Assembly (NCBI GenBank): GCA_049515555.1
Contig: JBEKTY010000042.1
Span: 1-49,986 of the forward strand
From: JBEKTY01 sp049515555
Lineage (GTDB): Bacteria > Planctomycetota > Planctomycetia > Pirellulales > Thermoguttaceae
Direction of reading: 5' to 3'
DNA length: 49,986 bases
A program made the position numbers and the translations under genes. The notes beneath the pieces were generated by a model. It saw only the letters and a list, made by a program, of their open reading frames with translations. It had not been told where the DNA came from and did no database searches. Positions 1 through 8,496 of the stretch are shown one piece after another (positions within the stretch are counted from its first letter, which is position 1; the number at the start of each line of letters is the position of its first letter).

Positions 1-25
1 TGTGTTGTTCATCCTTCATCCCTCC

Positions 26-51
26 CCCGTCCGCCTTCCGCCGTCCGCCTT
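26..51. repeat. Low-complexity GTCCGCCTTCCG run (possible family D relative)
   Basis: This C-rich stretch upstream of metX repeats GTCCGCC/TTCCGCC units. It resembles the right arm of repeat family D (GTCCGTC units near 37.8 and 44.5 kb). No matching left arm is visible because the window begins here, so the assignment is weak. Confidence 0.3.
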
Positions 52-97
52 GCCCCCGCCCCTTTCGCCCGCGCGGGGCGAGCTTTACACTAATGAT

Positions 98-2029
98 ATG
101 CCTACCGATTCGTCCGTGTTCGAGAGTAGCGATAGCGTTCGCAACGCCCAGCCGCTCAGGCACGTCCAGTGCGTGACCTTCCCCGAGCCGCTGGAACTGG
201 AGCAGGGCGGACGGCTGCCCGGCGTGCGGGTGGCCTACGAGACCTACGGCCGGCTCAGCCCGCGGCGCGACAACGCGGTGCTCATCTGCCACGCCCTGTC
301 GGGCGACTCGCACGTGGCTCGGCACGACCCCGACGACACGCCCGGCTGGTGGGAGATCGCCGTCGGACCGGGCAAGCCGATCGACACCGACCGGTATTTC
401 GTGGTCTGTCCCAACATCCTGGGCGGCTGCCGCGGGACGACCGGCCCCAATAGCACTAATCCGGAGACCGGCCGGCCCTACGGCCCCGATTTCCCGGTCA
501 TCACCGTGGCCGACATGGTCGATGTGCAGCGGCTGTTGGTGGACCACCTGGGGATCGGGCGGTTGCGGGCCGTGGTGGGCGGGTCGCTGGGCGGCCACAT
601 GTGCCTGAGTTGGGCCACCCGCTGGGCCGACCGCGTGGCCGGCACTATCGCCCTGGCCACCGGCCCGCGGTTGACCAGCCAGGCCATCGCCTTCGACGTG
701 GTGGGCCGCAACGCGATCCTCCGCGACCCGGCCTACCTGGAGGGCGAGTATTACGCCAACGGGCCCGGCCCCACGGTGGGCCTGTCGCTGGCGCGGATGC
801 TCGGCCACATCACCTACCTCTCGCGGGAGGCGATGATCGAGAAGTTCGACGCCCAGCGGCTGCAGCCCCGCCAGGTGCAGACGCAGTTCGAGACCCGCTT
901 CTCCGTCGGCTCCTACCTGGCCTACCAGGGCGACAAGTTCGTCGAACGCTTCGACGCCAACAGCTACCTCGCCCTGACCATGGCTATCGACCTGTTCGAC
1001 CTGGGCGACACGCGACAGAAGCTGGCCGAGTCGTTGCGGCGGTCGCAATGCCGCTGGCTGCTGATCAGCTTCTCGACCGACTGGTTGTTCCCCGCCTTCC
1101 AGTCGCAGGAGATGGTCGACGCCCTCATCGCCGAAGGCAAGCCGGTTAGCTATTGCAACGTTGCGAGCCACTGCGGCCACGATGCCTTCCTGCTGGCCGA
1201 CGATCTGGCAGTCTACGGCGCGATGATGCGGTCGTTCCTGGCCAACCTGGGGGGAGAGACCCTCGCCGATTCCCCTCACCCCAACCCTCTCCCGGAGGGA
1301 GAGGGGACCCGTGGGCCGGGCGAAGCCGCGAGCGGCCAGGGCCGAGGCACCGGCAGCGGCCACGTTGCCGGCGGCGTGGCGACCGAAGACGAGGCGGAAG
1401 ACGAGGCCAGTTGCCACGGACCGCGAAGCATCTTCCACCGCCGCCGCTTGGACTACGATTCGATCGACTCGCTGATCCCGCCAGGGGCCAGCGTGCTGGA
1501 CCTGGGCTGCGGCACGGGCGGCCTGCTGGAGCGCCTCCGCCGCAACGGCTGCCGCCGCCTGGTAGGGATCGAGCTGGACGAGCGGGCGATCCTGGCCTGC
1601 ATCCGCCGCGGGCTGGACGTCGTGCACGCCGACTTGAACCAGGGCCTGGCCGCCTTCACCGACCGCCAGTTCGACTTCGTCGTCCTGTCGCAGACCCTGC
1701 AGGCCGTCCTGGACGTGCAGCGCGTGTTGGCCGAAATGCTCCGCGTCGGGCGGCAGGGGATCGTCAGCTTCCCGAACTTCGGCTTCTGGAAGCTCCGCAA
1801 GCAGTTGTCCGAGGAGGGCCGGGCGCCGCGGTCCGGACCCCTCTTGGGCTACCACTGGTATGATTCGCCCAACGTGCGATTCCTCTCGATCGCCGATTTC
1901 GAGGACTATTGCCTCGCGCAGGGCATCACCGTTCACCAGCGGATCGCCCTGGACACCGAGGCCGATTGCGAGGTCCGCGACGACCCCAACCGCAACGCCG
2001 ACGTGGCCATCGTGGTCATCAGCAAGTAA
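98..2029 (+). CDS. metX-metW: Fused homoserine O-acyltransferase (MetX) and MetW methyltransferase-like protein
   Basis: The 643-residue product joins two proteins usually encoded by adjacent genes. Residues 1-385 are MetX, an alpha/beta hydrolase that acylates homoserine at the start of methionine synthesis. The nucleophile Ser163 sits in GGSLGG; Asp328 (STDWLF) and His361 (GHDAFL) complete the triad. Residues about 445-643 are MetW, with SAM-binding motif LDLGCGTGG and the SFPNFGFWKLR signature. The linker, about residues 386-444, is low-complexity and includes PHPNPLPEGEGT, encoded by repeat family A. The ATG at 98 is preferred because the 32 upstream codons are low-complexity and precede the MetX homology. 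The stop overlaps the next start by one base (TAATG), indicating an operon with the homocysteine methyltransferase gene. Whether the acyl donor is acetyl- or succinyl-CoA cannot be decided here. Confidence 0.9.
   Translation: MPTDSSVFESSDSVRNAQPLRHVQCVTFPEPLELEQGGRLPGVRVAYETYGRLSPRRDNAVLICHALSGDSHVARHDPDDTPGWWEIAVGPGKPIDTDRYFVVCPNILGGCRGTTGPNSTNPETGRPYGPDFPVITVADMVDVQRLLVDHLGIGRLRAVVGGSLGGHMCLSWATRWADRVAGTIALATGPRLTSQAIAFDVVGRNAILRDPAYLEGEYYANGPGPTVGLSLARMLGHITYLSREAMIEKFDAQRLQPRQVQTQFETRFSVGSYLAYQGDKFVERFDANSYLALTMAIDLFDLGDTRQKLAESLRRSQCRWLLISFSTDWLFPAFQSQEMVDALIAEGKPVSYCNVASHCGHDAFLLADDLAVYGAMMRSFLANLGGETLADSPHPNPLPEGEGTRGPGEAASGQGRGTGSGHVAGGVATEDEAEDEASCHGPRSIFHRRRLDYDSIDSLIPPGASVLDLGCGTGGLLERLRRNGCRRLVGIELDERAILACIRRGLDVVHADLNQGLAAFTDRQFDFVVLSQTLQAVLDVQRVLAEMLRVGRQGIVSFPNFGFWKLRKQLSEEGRAPRSGPLLGYHWYDSPNVRFLSIADFEDYCLAQGITVHQRIALDTEADCEVRDDPNRNADVAIVVISK
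1272..1309. repeat. Inverted repeat family A, copy 1, inside metX-metW
   Basis: Perfect arms CCCTCTCCC (1285-1293) and GGGAGAGGG (1297-1305) surround GGA, preceded by CCCCTCACCCCAA. The copy is translated as PHPNPLPEGEGT in the linker between the two enzyme domains. Further copies lie at 23314 and 40397. Confidence 0.9.
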
Positions 2030-3897
2030 TGGCCAACGCACCGACCTTTTCTGAAGCCCTCGGCCGCGGCGTGCTCGTCTTCGACGGGGCGATGGGCAGC
2101 GAGATCTACCGGCGCCACGTATTTACCAACCGCTCGTTCGACGAGCTGTGCCTGGCCGATCCCTGCCTCGTCGAGGAGATCCACCGCCAATATTGCGAGG
2201 CGGGGGCCGACGTGCTGACGACCAACACCTTCGGCGCCAACCGCTTGGCGCTGGCCCGCTACGGCCTGGCCGAAAAGGTGTGCCAGATCAATCGAGCGGG
2301 GGCGGCCATCGCCCGCCGCGTGGCCGACCAGGCCGGCCGGCCGGTGCTCGTGGCCGGCTCGATCGGCCCGCTGCCGCCGCCGCTGGACAGCCGCGTGACA
2401 ATCGACGAGCTGATCGCCGAGCAGGTGACGAGCCTGCGGGAGGGCGGGGCCGACCTGGTGATCTTCGAGACGCAGCCCAGCCGCGCCGCCCTGGAGCAGT
2501 GTGCGACGGCCATGCGCCGCATGCCGGAGGTGCCCTACCTGCTGTCGTTCATTCTGGTGGACCAGGCGGAATCGGCGGCCGGCGAGCCGGTCGAGGCCAT
2601 GCTCGCCCCACTCCCGGCCGACGGCCCTCAGCCGGCGGCCTGGGGCCTGAACTGCGGTACCGGACCCGACGGCCTGCTCCCGGCGGTCGAGCGGGCGGTT
2701 CGCGCCAGCAGCCTGCCGCTGGTCGTCCAGCCCAATGCCGGCATGCCCAAGGAGGTCGAGAACCGGCGGATCTATCTCTGCTCGCCCGAGTACCTCACCT
2801 CCTATGCCCGGCGGTTCGTGAGCCTGGGGGTGGCCGCCGTGGGCGGCTGCTGCGGCACCACGCCGGAACACATCCGCGAGCTGGCCCGGGCGATCAAGCC
2901 GCTGGCCCGGGCGCGGATCCAGGCCGTGGTCCGGCCGGCCGAATCGGCACCCGCCAAGCCGCCCGCCCCCATGGCCGAGAAGTCGGAGCTCGGCCGGCGG
3001 CTGGCCGGGGGCCAATGGGTCACCACGGTCGAGCTGCTGCCGCCGCGGGGCTACAACCTGGACTCGACCGTGGCCAAGAGCCGCACGCTGCACGATCGCG
3101 GCGTCACGGCGATAAACATTCCCGACGGCCCCCGGGCCAGCGCCCGTATCTCGCCGCTGGTAACCGCCGAGCGCATCCAGCGCGTAGCCGGCATAGAGAC
3201 TATCCTCCACTTCTGCTGCCGTGACCGCAACCTGATCGGCATGCAGGCCGACCTGCTGGCCTGCGCCGCCTGCGGGCTGCGCAATATCCTGTTCGTCACC
3301 GGCGATCCGCCCAAGCTGGGCGATTACCCGCACGCCACCGGCGTGTTCGACGCCGATTCGGTGGGCATGGTCGTCGTGCAGCAGCGGCTCAACTGCGGCC
3401 TGGACCTGGGCGGCCAGGCGATCGACCCGCAGACGTTCGCGCTGATCGGCGTGGGCCTGGACCCCACCGCCCTGGACCGCCGGCGCGAGTTGGAGCGCTT
3501 CCGCCGCAAGATCGCCGGCGGGGCCGAGTTCGCCATCAGCCAGCCGGTGTTCGATCCCGATGCCCTGCTCAGGATGCTCGACGAGGTCCAGGACTGCGGC
3601 ATCCCGATCCTGGCCGGCATCTGGCCGCTGTCGAGCTACCGCAATGCCCTGTTCATGCGGAACGAGGTGCCGGGCGTGGTCGTGCCCGACGCGGTGATGG
3701 AACGCATGGCCGCCGCCACCAGCCGCGAGGAGCAGCTTGCCACGGGGATCCAGATCGCCCGCGAGTCGGCCGAGCGGGTCCGCCCGCGTGTAGCCGGCAT
3801 CCAGGTCAGCGCCCCGCTGGGCAACATCGAAACCGCCTGGTCCGTCATCCGCCCGGCCGGCGAGGGATTAGGGATTGGAGATTTTGGACTCTCATAA
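2029..3897 (+). CDS. Bifunctional homocysteine S-methyltransferase / 5,10-methylenetetrahydrofolate reductase
   Basis: A 622-residue two-domain enzyme like Bacillus YitJ. The N-terminal barrel (about 1-310) opens with VFDGAMGSEIYRR and carries the three zinc cysteines of the Hcy-binding family: Cys209 (NCGTGPDG) and Cys274-Cys275 (GGCCGTTPEH). The C-terminal domain (about 330-610) is a MetF-type flavin reductase beginning TVELLPPRGYN. It would make methyl-folate and methylate homocysteine to methionine. No cobalamin-binding domain is present, so it is not full-length MetH. It follows metX-metW with a one-base overlap, giving a compact methionine operon. The last dozen codons (GEGLGIGDFGLS) come from GGATTAGGGATTGGAG-type low-complexity DNA. 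It overlaps the convergent peptidase gene by six bases. Confidence 0.9.
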   Translation: MANAPTFSEALGRGVLVFDGAMGSEIYRRHVFTNRSFDELCLADPCLVEEIHRQYCEAGADVLTTNTFGANRLALARYGLAEKVCQINRAGAAIARRVADQAGRPVLVAGSIGPLPPPLDSRVTIDELIAEQVTSLREGGADLVIFETQPSRAALEQCATAMRRMPEVPYLLSFILVDQAESAAGEPVEAMLAPLPADGPQPAAWGLNCGTGPDGLLPAVERAVRASSLPLVVQPNAGMPKEVENRRIYLCSPEYLTSYARRFVSLGVAAVGGCCGTTPEHIRELARAIKPLARARIQAVVRPAESAPAKPPAPMAEKSELGRRLAGGQWVTTVELLPPRGYNLDSTVAKSRTLHDRGVTAINIPDGPRASARISPLVTAERIQRVAGIETILHFCCRDRNLIGMQADLLACAACGLRNILFVTGDPPKLGDYPHATGVFDADSVGMVVVQQRLNCGLDLGGQAIDPQTFALIGVGLDPTALDRRRELERFRRKIAGGAEFAISQPVFDPDALLRMLDEVQDCGIPILAGIWPLSSYRNALFMRNEVPGVVVPDAVMERMAAATSREEQLATGIQIARESAERVRPRVAGIQVSAPLGNIETAWSVIRPAGEGLGIGDFGLS

Positions 3898-6051
3898 CAT
3901 ATAGATCAGGTCTTGGGCAGCGGGGCACAAGAAATCACTCCGTCTTTGGCCCACAAATTCTATTGAATTCCAATTACCCGAGTTTGCCCAGGTCACGGAG
4001 AAGCTCGACTGATCCGTGCCCAGGTTGGAAGTCTGTGCCATCAGGCCGCCCTTCGAGTCGAACAGGTCGACCGCGGCGGTGTTGAGACTGGCGAAGGGGA
4101 CGGTCTGCGAGCCGGTTGACCCCTTCACCGTGGCGGTGACCCCGCTGAAGTTCTGCGTTGCAAACTTCGGCAAGGCGACATTGAAGTTAGCGAACCTACC
4201 GGCATTGATGATGCCGATGGAACCGACCATGCCCGAGGTCGGCTGGCTCGGATTCACCGGAGGAATGGCGCCGTTATTCGTGTCCACGCCCGAATATCCG
4301 CCAATGGCCGTGAACGTGGTCTTCTGCGTCGTGTCCGTTATCGTAAGGCGATACATGTCGGAACCGAGGTTGGTGCCCAGGTAGGTGACCGAGGCGTTGA
4401 TCGCATCATTGGTCTTGATTTTCATGGGCACGGGAAAACATTGCGCGCCATTCGTGGGGTCCCACCAGAGATTGTTGACTTGCCGCAGGGAACCGGGAGC
4501 GTTGTAGTAAGAAATGGTCCCGATCCACGGCATCGCCATCGACGAGCCGGCGAGTCCGTCGATACCGACGTAGTCTGCGACGCCGCTTTCCCACTGGTCG
4601 CGGTCGGAAGCGGTCGCCAAGGTGGGAACTTGCCACGAGCCAGTGACCGCCGTAACCGTGTTGGCCGCCACAGTGAGCAGATTCGGCGCGAACTCGTAGC
4701 CCGCGATGTCGGTGGACTGGTCGTGCGCCGCGCCGGCCGAAGCGGCGCCGGACGACTTGGCCGCGGGAGCGTCCGCGGGGGCCGTGGCCGGGACGATGGC
4801 CGCAGCGAGCTTCGCCTCTTTGTAGCTCACCAAGGCCGGGACGAGCTGATCGGCCTGGGGCACTCCCAACCCGGTCGGAAGATCGTAGCCCGGTTGAGCA
4901 TAATAGCAACTGTAACCGGCCGTGATGTCACGGTAAGCAGTCTGGGCATAGAGATCGGCGATGGCCGCCTTCAGCGTCCCGACCTTGGCGAGTGTCCGGC
5001 CCTGGTTGGCGATGGCCAGCAGGGCGGCCCATTGCGGCGAGCCGGCACTGGTCCCGCCAACGATCCACCAACCGCCACCCCAGCTATCGAGGACCACAAC
5101 GCCGGTATGGGGGTTGGCATTGTACGCCACGTCGGAGGTCATCCGCACGCCAGTCTTCTGCACCCCCTGCTGCCAGGCTCGCTCTTGTTCGAACGCGCTG
5201 GGCCCGCCGCCGCTGTCGATCCAAGCCGATTCACTGCTCACCGTGTTGTCGGCGGCGAGCGTCAGCGACGTGCCGCCGACGCTTATCACGTAGGCAGACG
5301 CGGAGGGGTAGATCACCTGGCCGGCCGAATCGCCGGCAGAAGCAACGAACGCGACCCCCTTTGCCACGTAGGCGGAGAATTGCTTATCGTATGCCGCTTG
5401 GGCAGCGCGGTCATACTCCGGACCGCCCCAGCTCATCGAGACCACGCTGACGCCCTTCTGGCTGGCGGCCTCCCACACCGCCGCATAAAGGTCCGTATCG
5501 GAATTGCTGTTGGCCTCGACCAGGATCATGTTAGCCTTCGGCGCGATGGCATGCGCCCACTCGCAATCGAGGGCTATTTCCGTTGACCAGCCACTGGCGT
5601 CCGGCACAGGAAGCGCCTTCTTCGAGCCGGTCTGGCCCATCTTCGTGAATGTGGGGCCGTTCTTCGGATTCGAAACGAACTGCGGCAGACCGAACTGGGC
5701 GCTGAACGCCTGCAGGTCGCCGGCAATACACGGGTCGTCATAGGCGTCCACAATGGCGATCGTCTGGCCGGAGCCATCGCCCTGGACGCCGTCGAACGAG
5801 ACCTTGTCGAATCCGTACGCCGCGCGCATCTGAGCCGGCGTATAGCCGTTGAAACCACTCGACGCCAGCGACGCGATCTTCTGCCCGCGCAGGAAGGTGG
5901 GATGCAACTGGTGCTGGGCGGCGATCAGCGACGACAAGGTGCCGCCCGACAACATGCTCCGCACTTCAAGCTGTTCGAGATGGCACTTCCGTTGTCGCCA
6001 CGATTTTCTCTGTGCCGCGGCGCCCCGGCGGGAACTTCCGGCCCAAAACAT
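3892..6051 (-). CDS. Secreted S53 (sedolisin) family peptidase with C-terminal eqolisin-like domain
   Basis: The 719-residue product starts with a basic segment and LEQLEVRSMLSGG (residues 25-37), a motif typical of planctomycete exported proteins. The S53 catalytic core follows: Glu158 and Asp162 (STEIALDCEWAH), oxyanion Asp241 (ASAGDSAG) and Ser335 (GGTSAGSP). Only about 35 residues separate the export motif from the start of the core, so the large propeptide usual in sedolisins is missing. An Ala/Pro-rich linker (about 410-445) leads to residues about 448-640, which resemble glutamic peptidases (G1): GSWQVPT and DYVGIDG are recognisable. The expected catalytic Gln lies at Trp508 (MPWIGT), and no AEWIVE-type Glu motif follows, so this domain is probably a non-catalytic beta-sandwich. 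The gene is convergent with, and overlaps, the upstream methionine gene. Confidence 0.85.
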   Translation of the reverse strand: MFWAGSSRRGAAAQRKSWRQRKCHLEQLEVRSMLSGGTLSSLIAAQHQLHPTFLRGQKIASLASSGFNGYTPAQMRAAYGFDKVSFDGVQGDGSGQTIAIVDAYDDPCIAGDLQAFSAQFGLPQFVSNPKNGPTFTKMGQTGSKKALPVPDASGWSTEIALDCEWAHAIAPKANMILVEANSNSDTDLYAAVWEAASQKGVSVVSMSWGGPEYDRAAQAAYDKQFSAYVAKGVAFVASAGDSAGQVIYPSASAYVISVGGTSLTLAADNTVSSESAWIDSGGGPSAFEQERAWQQGVQKTGVRMTSDVAYNANPHTGVVVLDSWGGGWWIVGGTSAGSPQWAALLAIANQGRTLAKVGTLKAAIADLYAQTAYRDITAGYSCYYAQPGYDLPTGLGVPQADQLVPALVSYKEAKLAAAIVPATAPADAPAAKSSGAASAGAAHDQSTDIAGYEFAPNLLTVAANTVTAVTGSWQVPTLATASDRDQWESGVADYVGIDGLAGSSMAMPWIGTISYYNAPGSLRQVNNLWWDPTNGAQCFPVPMKIKTNDAINASVTYLGTNLGSDMYRLTITDTTQKTTFTAIGGYSGVDTNNGAIPPVNPSQPTSGMVGSIGIINAGRFANFNVALPKFATQNFSGVTATVKGSTGSQTVPFASLNTAAVDLFDSKGGLMAQTSNLGTDQSSFSVTWANSGNWNSIEFVGQRRSDFLCPAAQDLIYML

Positions 6052-6060
6052 GGTAGCCCC

Positions 6061-8496
6061 TCAGGTGTGTGGAATGTGATCTGAGATCTGAGACTTGAGA
6101 TCTGAGATCAGCGATCCAGGATTAACGATTGGCGACTTGAGATTTGAGACTTGAGATTTTGCCTTTGAGACTTGAGATTTTGGATTTGGCGACTCGAACT
6201 TCACCGCCCAGATCACCCGCCGGTCGGCCGGGCTGGTGATCGTGGCCCGCACCTGCGGGCCGTCTTGCTTCAACTCGGCCTGGACGCCGGCCGCGGCGTC
6301 GGCGTCGGCGAACGTGACGGCGCGTGCCCGCCACGAGGCATCGCCCGCGGGCAGCACGATGCGTAGCTGATACGGATCGCCGGCCACGAGGCGGCTTTCA
6401 CCGCACAGCGTCTGCGCGGGGGCGTCCCAGCGCTCGGCCAGCACGTCGACCATGCCTTGCGTCACGTGCCGCGACGTACCGAGCAGTTGCGGCCGCGGGG
6501 CGGCCGGCCGCACGGCCAGGATGCGGCAGGAAGCGGGCGGCAACTCGGCCACAAGCTGCTCGCCAAAGGGCGGCAGGAAGCGATCGGCCCAGAAGTCGAA
6601 GGCCACGTACTGGGCCGCCGCCGGCAAGCCCAGCCGTCCGGCCGGGCAGGCGACGGTCGCCGCATGGGCGGCGTCCCAATTATACAGTGCCACCACGTCC
6701 CGCCGCGGCTGCCCGCCGGTATCCGAAAGCAGCCAGATGCGGGGCGGATCGTGCTCGAACAGGTCCACCGGCCGGGCCGCCAGGCCGTGCGGCAAGAGCG
6801 TCCGCTTGAGGATCTCCAGCCGCTCGGGCGGCAGGTCCGGCAGCCAGTCGCTGTTATAGAAAAGCTGGCCGGCGATGGCCGTCCACGAGGCGTTCAGCCG
6901 GGCCTGCTCCAGCGGCATGGCGGCGCGGACCGAGACGCAGTCGGGATCGTTCTGCCACACGCGGCCCTGGAGGAAATAGTTGCGCGAGCCGTAGGCGGCC
7001 CCGATCTGCCCGGCGCCCGTGTCCGGGCCGACGCGCATCGCGTCCAGCAGGCCGAACGCGCCGCCGAAGGTGCGCATGTTCTGCGCCACGCAGCAGCCCA
7101 GGAGGAACACCTCCGGCCCGGCTTCCCGCCGGACCAGCTTCAGGCCCGTGCGGAAGGCCTCGATCTGCGTCACGTCGGGGTTGTGCAGGCGGGCCTCGCC
7201 GATGTGGTCGTCCTTGTAGCCGTCGTTGACGTACATCTGCCGCGTGGCGGTACCGGTCCACAGGCCGTCCATCTTGAACAGGCGGTAGCCCCACTCATGC
7301 GCCATGCGGTGCACGACGCTGCGCAGGTGCTCGCGGGCACCCGGCTGGGTCATGTCCAGGCAGGTGCCGCCCCAATCGGTCTCGAAGGGCTTGCCGTCGG
7401 CCGCCTGGGCGAACCACTCCGGATGGCCCTGGAAGAACGGATCGTACGAGGTGCCGGCGAAGGGCATGAACCAGATGCCGGGTGTCAGGCCCAGCCGCCG
7501 CAGGTTGCCGGCCGTCGCCTGCATGCCGCCGGGATACGGCCCGTCGGGGCGATGGGTGGTGAAGTTTCGCAGGGGGCCGTTCTTGGAGATCCCGGCCTGC
7601 CACTGGTCGTCGATCTGCACGAACTGGAAGCCAAAGGGCTTCAAGTGCCGGGCGGCGAAGGCGGCCAGCTCGGCCAGGTGCCGCTCGTCGCAGGCCCCGG
7701 CGTGCTTCTCGGCGTACCAGGTGCAATAGCCGGCCGGCTGCGGGGGCAGGCGGATGTCGTAATGCCGGGCCACGGCCTCGGCGTAGGCCTCCAGGCCCAG
7801 CCGGGCATCGTCGAACCAACCCAGGGCGAAGGTCTCGCTGCGGGCGTCCTGGCCCGCTTTGATCCGCAGCCGCCCGTAGTCGATGCGGGCCTCGATGCCG
7901 GGCCGGCCCCCCTCCAGCGGCGAGAAGAGCACACCGCTGCCCCGATCGTGGGTCAGCCACCCGCCGACCACGCCGCCGCGGGTCGCCGGATCGACGATGG
8001 CCAGATAGGCGTAGCTGCCGGGATTCTTTTCCAAGGTTGTCAAACCGCCGGTGCCCAGCACCCGCAGCTCGTCCGTCGGCCGGCCGAGGTCCAGGCGGGC
8101 CGAGACCCTGCGCACCCGCTCGACGATCGCCGGCTCCCCGCCGCCGTTGTGCAGCGTGGCGGAGAAGAGCGCGAAGGGCAGGTGGCGAAAGAGGCGCACC
8201 GCGTCACGGTTGCCGTCGGGGTAGTCCAGGGCCAGCTCCGCGCCCCGGCCGAACTTGTCGTCATCAACCGTCGCCGCCCGCGCCCGGCCGCCGCTGCCGC
8301 CCAGCTTGATCCGGCTGGCAAACGTCTTGCCCGTCGGCGGCGTGCCAATCGCCAGGCTCGAGGAGCCGGCATCCCAGGTTACCCGCAGAAATTCGTTCTC
8401 GATTGTCAGCGGCTCGGTGGCCTGGGCCACGACGGACAACAGCCCGGCGCCGACCAGGCCGAGGGCAACGGAAAGCAGAGTTCTGGGGAGACTCAT
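6061..8496 (-). CDS. Exported alpha-galactosidase-like glycoside hydrolase (GH36/GH27-like)
   Basis: The 811-residue product has a signal peptide (MSLPRTLLSVALGLVGAG, ending near AQA at residue 26). An N-terminal beta-sandwich leads to a TIM barrel with GFQFVQIDDQWQ. The predicted nucleophile is Asp410 (LFKMDGLW), and the predicted acid/base is Asp519 in WQNDPD, a GH27/36-type signature. It probably removes alpha-galactosyl units outside the cytoplasm. The start ATG overlaps the stop of the preceding gene (ATGA at 8493-8496), so translation is coupled. About 37 residues near the C-terminus (771-807, e.g. SKAKSQVSNLKS) are encoded by repeat family H and are unlikely to belong to the enzyme fold. 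The substrate is inferred from family only. Confidence 0.85.
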   Translation of the reverse strand: MSLPRTLLSVALGLVGAGLLSVVAQATEPLTIENEFLRVTWDAGSSSLAIGTPPTGKTFASRIKLGGSGGRARAATVDDDKFGRGAELALDYPDGNRDAVRLFRHLPFALFSATLHNGGGEPAIVERVRRVSARLDLGRPTDELRVLGTGGLTTLEKNPGSYAYLAIVDPATRGGVVGGWLTHDRGSGVLFSPLEGGRPGIEARIDYGRLRIKAGQDARSETFALGWFDDARLGLEAYAEAVARHYDIRLPPQPAGYCTWYAEKHAGACDERHLAELAAFAARHLKPFGFQFVQIDDQWQAGISKNGPLRNFTTHRPDGPYPGGMQATAGNLRRLGLTPGIWFMPFAGTSYDPFFQGHPEWFAQAADGKPFETDWGGTCLDMTQPGAREHLRSVVHRMAHEWGYRLFKMDGLWTGTATRQMYVNDGYKDDHIGEARLHNPDVTQIEAFRTGLKLVRREAGPEVFLLGCCVAQNMRTFGGAFGLLDAMRVGPDTGAGQIGAAYGSRNYFLQGRVWQNDPDCVSVRAAMPLEQARLNASWTAIAGQLFYNSDWLPDLPPERLEILKRTLLPHGLAARPVDLFEHDPPRIWLLSDTGGQPRRDVVALYNWDAAHAATVACPAGRLGLPAAAQYVAFDFWADRFLPPFGEQLVAELPPASCRILAVRPAAPRPQLLGTSRHVTQGMVDVLAERWDAPAQTLCGESRLVAGDPYQLRIVLPAGDASWRARAVTFADADAAAGVQAELKQDGPQVRATITSPADRRVIWAVKFESPNPKSQVSKAKSQVSNLKSPIVNPGSLISDLKSQISDHIPHT
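6077..6187. repeat. Family H degenerate direct repeat encoding the alpha-galactosidase tail
   Basis: About nine imperfect units of GAGACTTGAGATTT or GAGATCTGA are arranged in tandem and translated on the minus strand as SQVSNLKS-like units. Composition is A/T-rich compared with the surrounding gene. Similar shuffled GGATTAG/GAGATTTT sequence occurs at 3866-3892. Confidence 0.8.
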
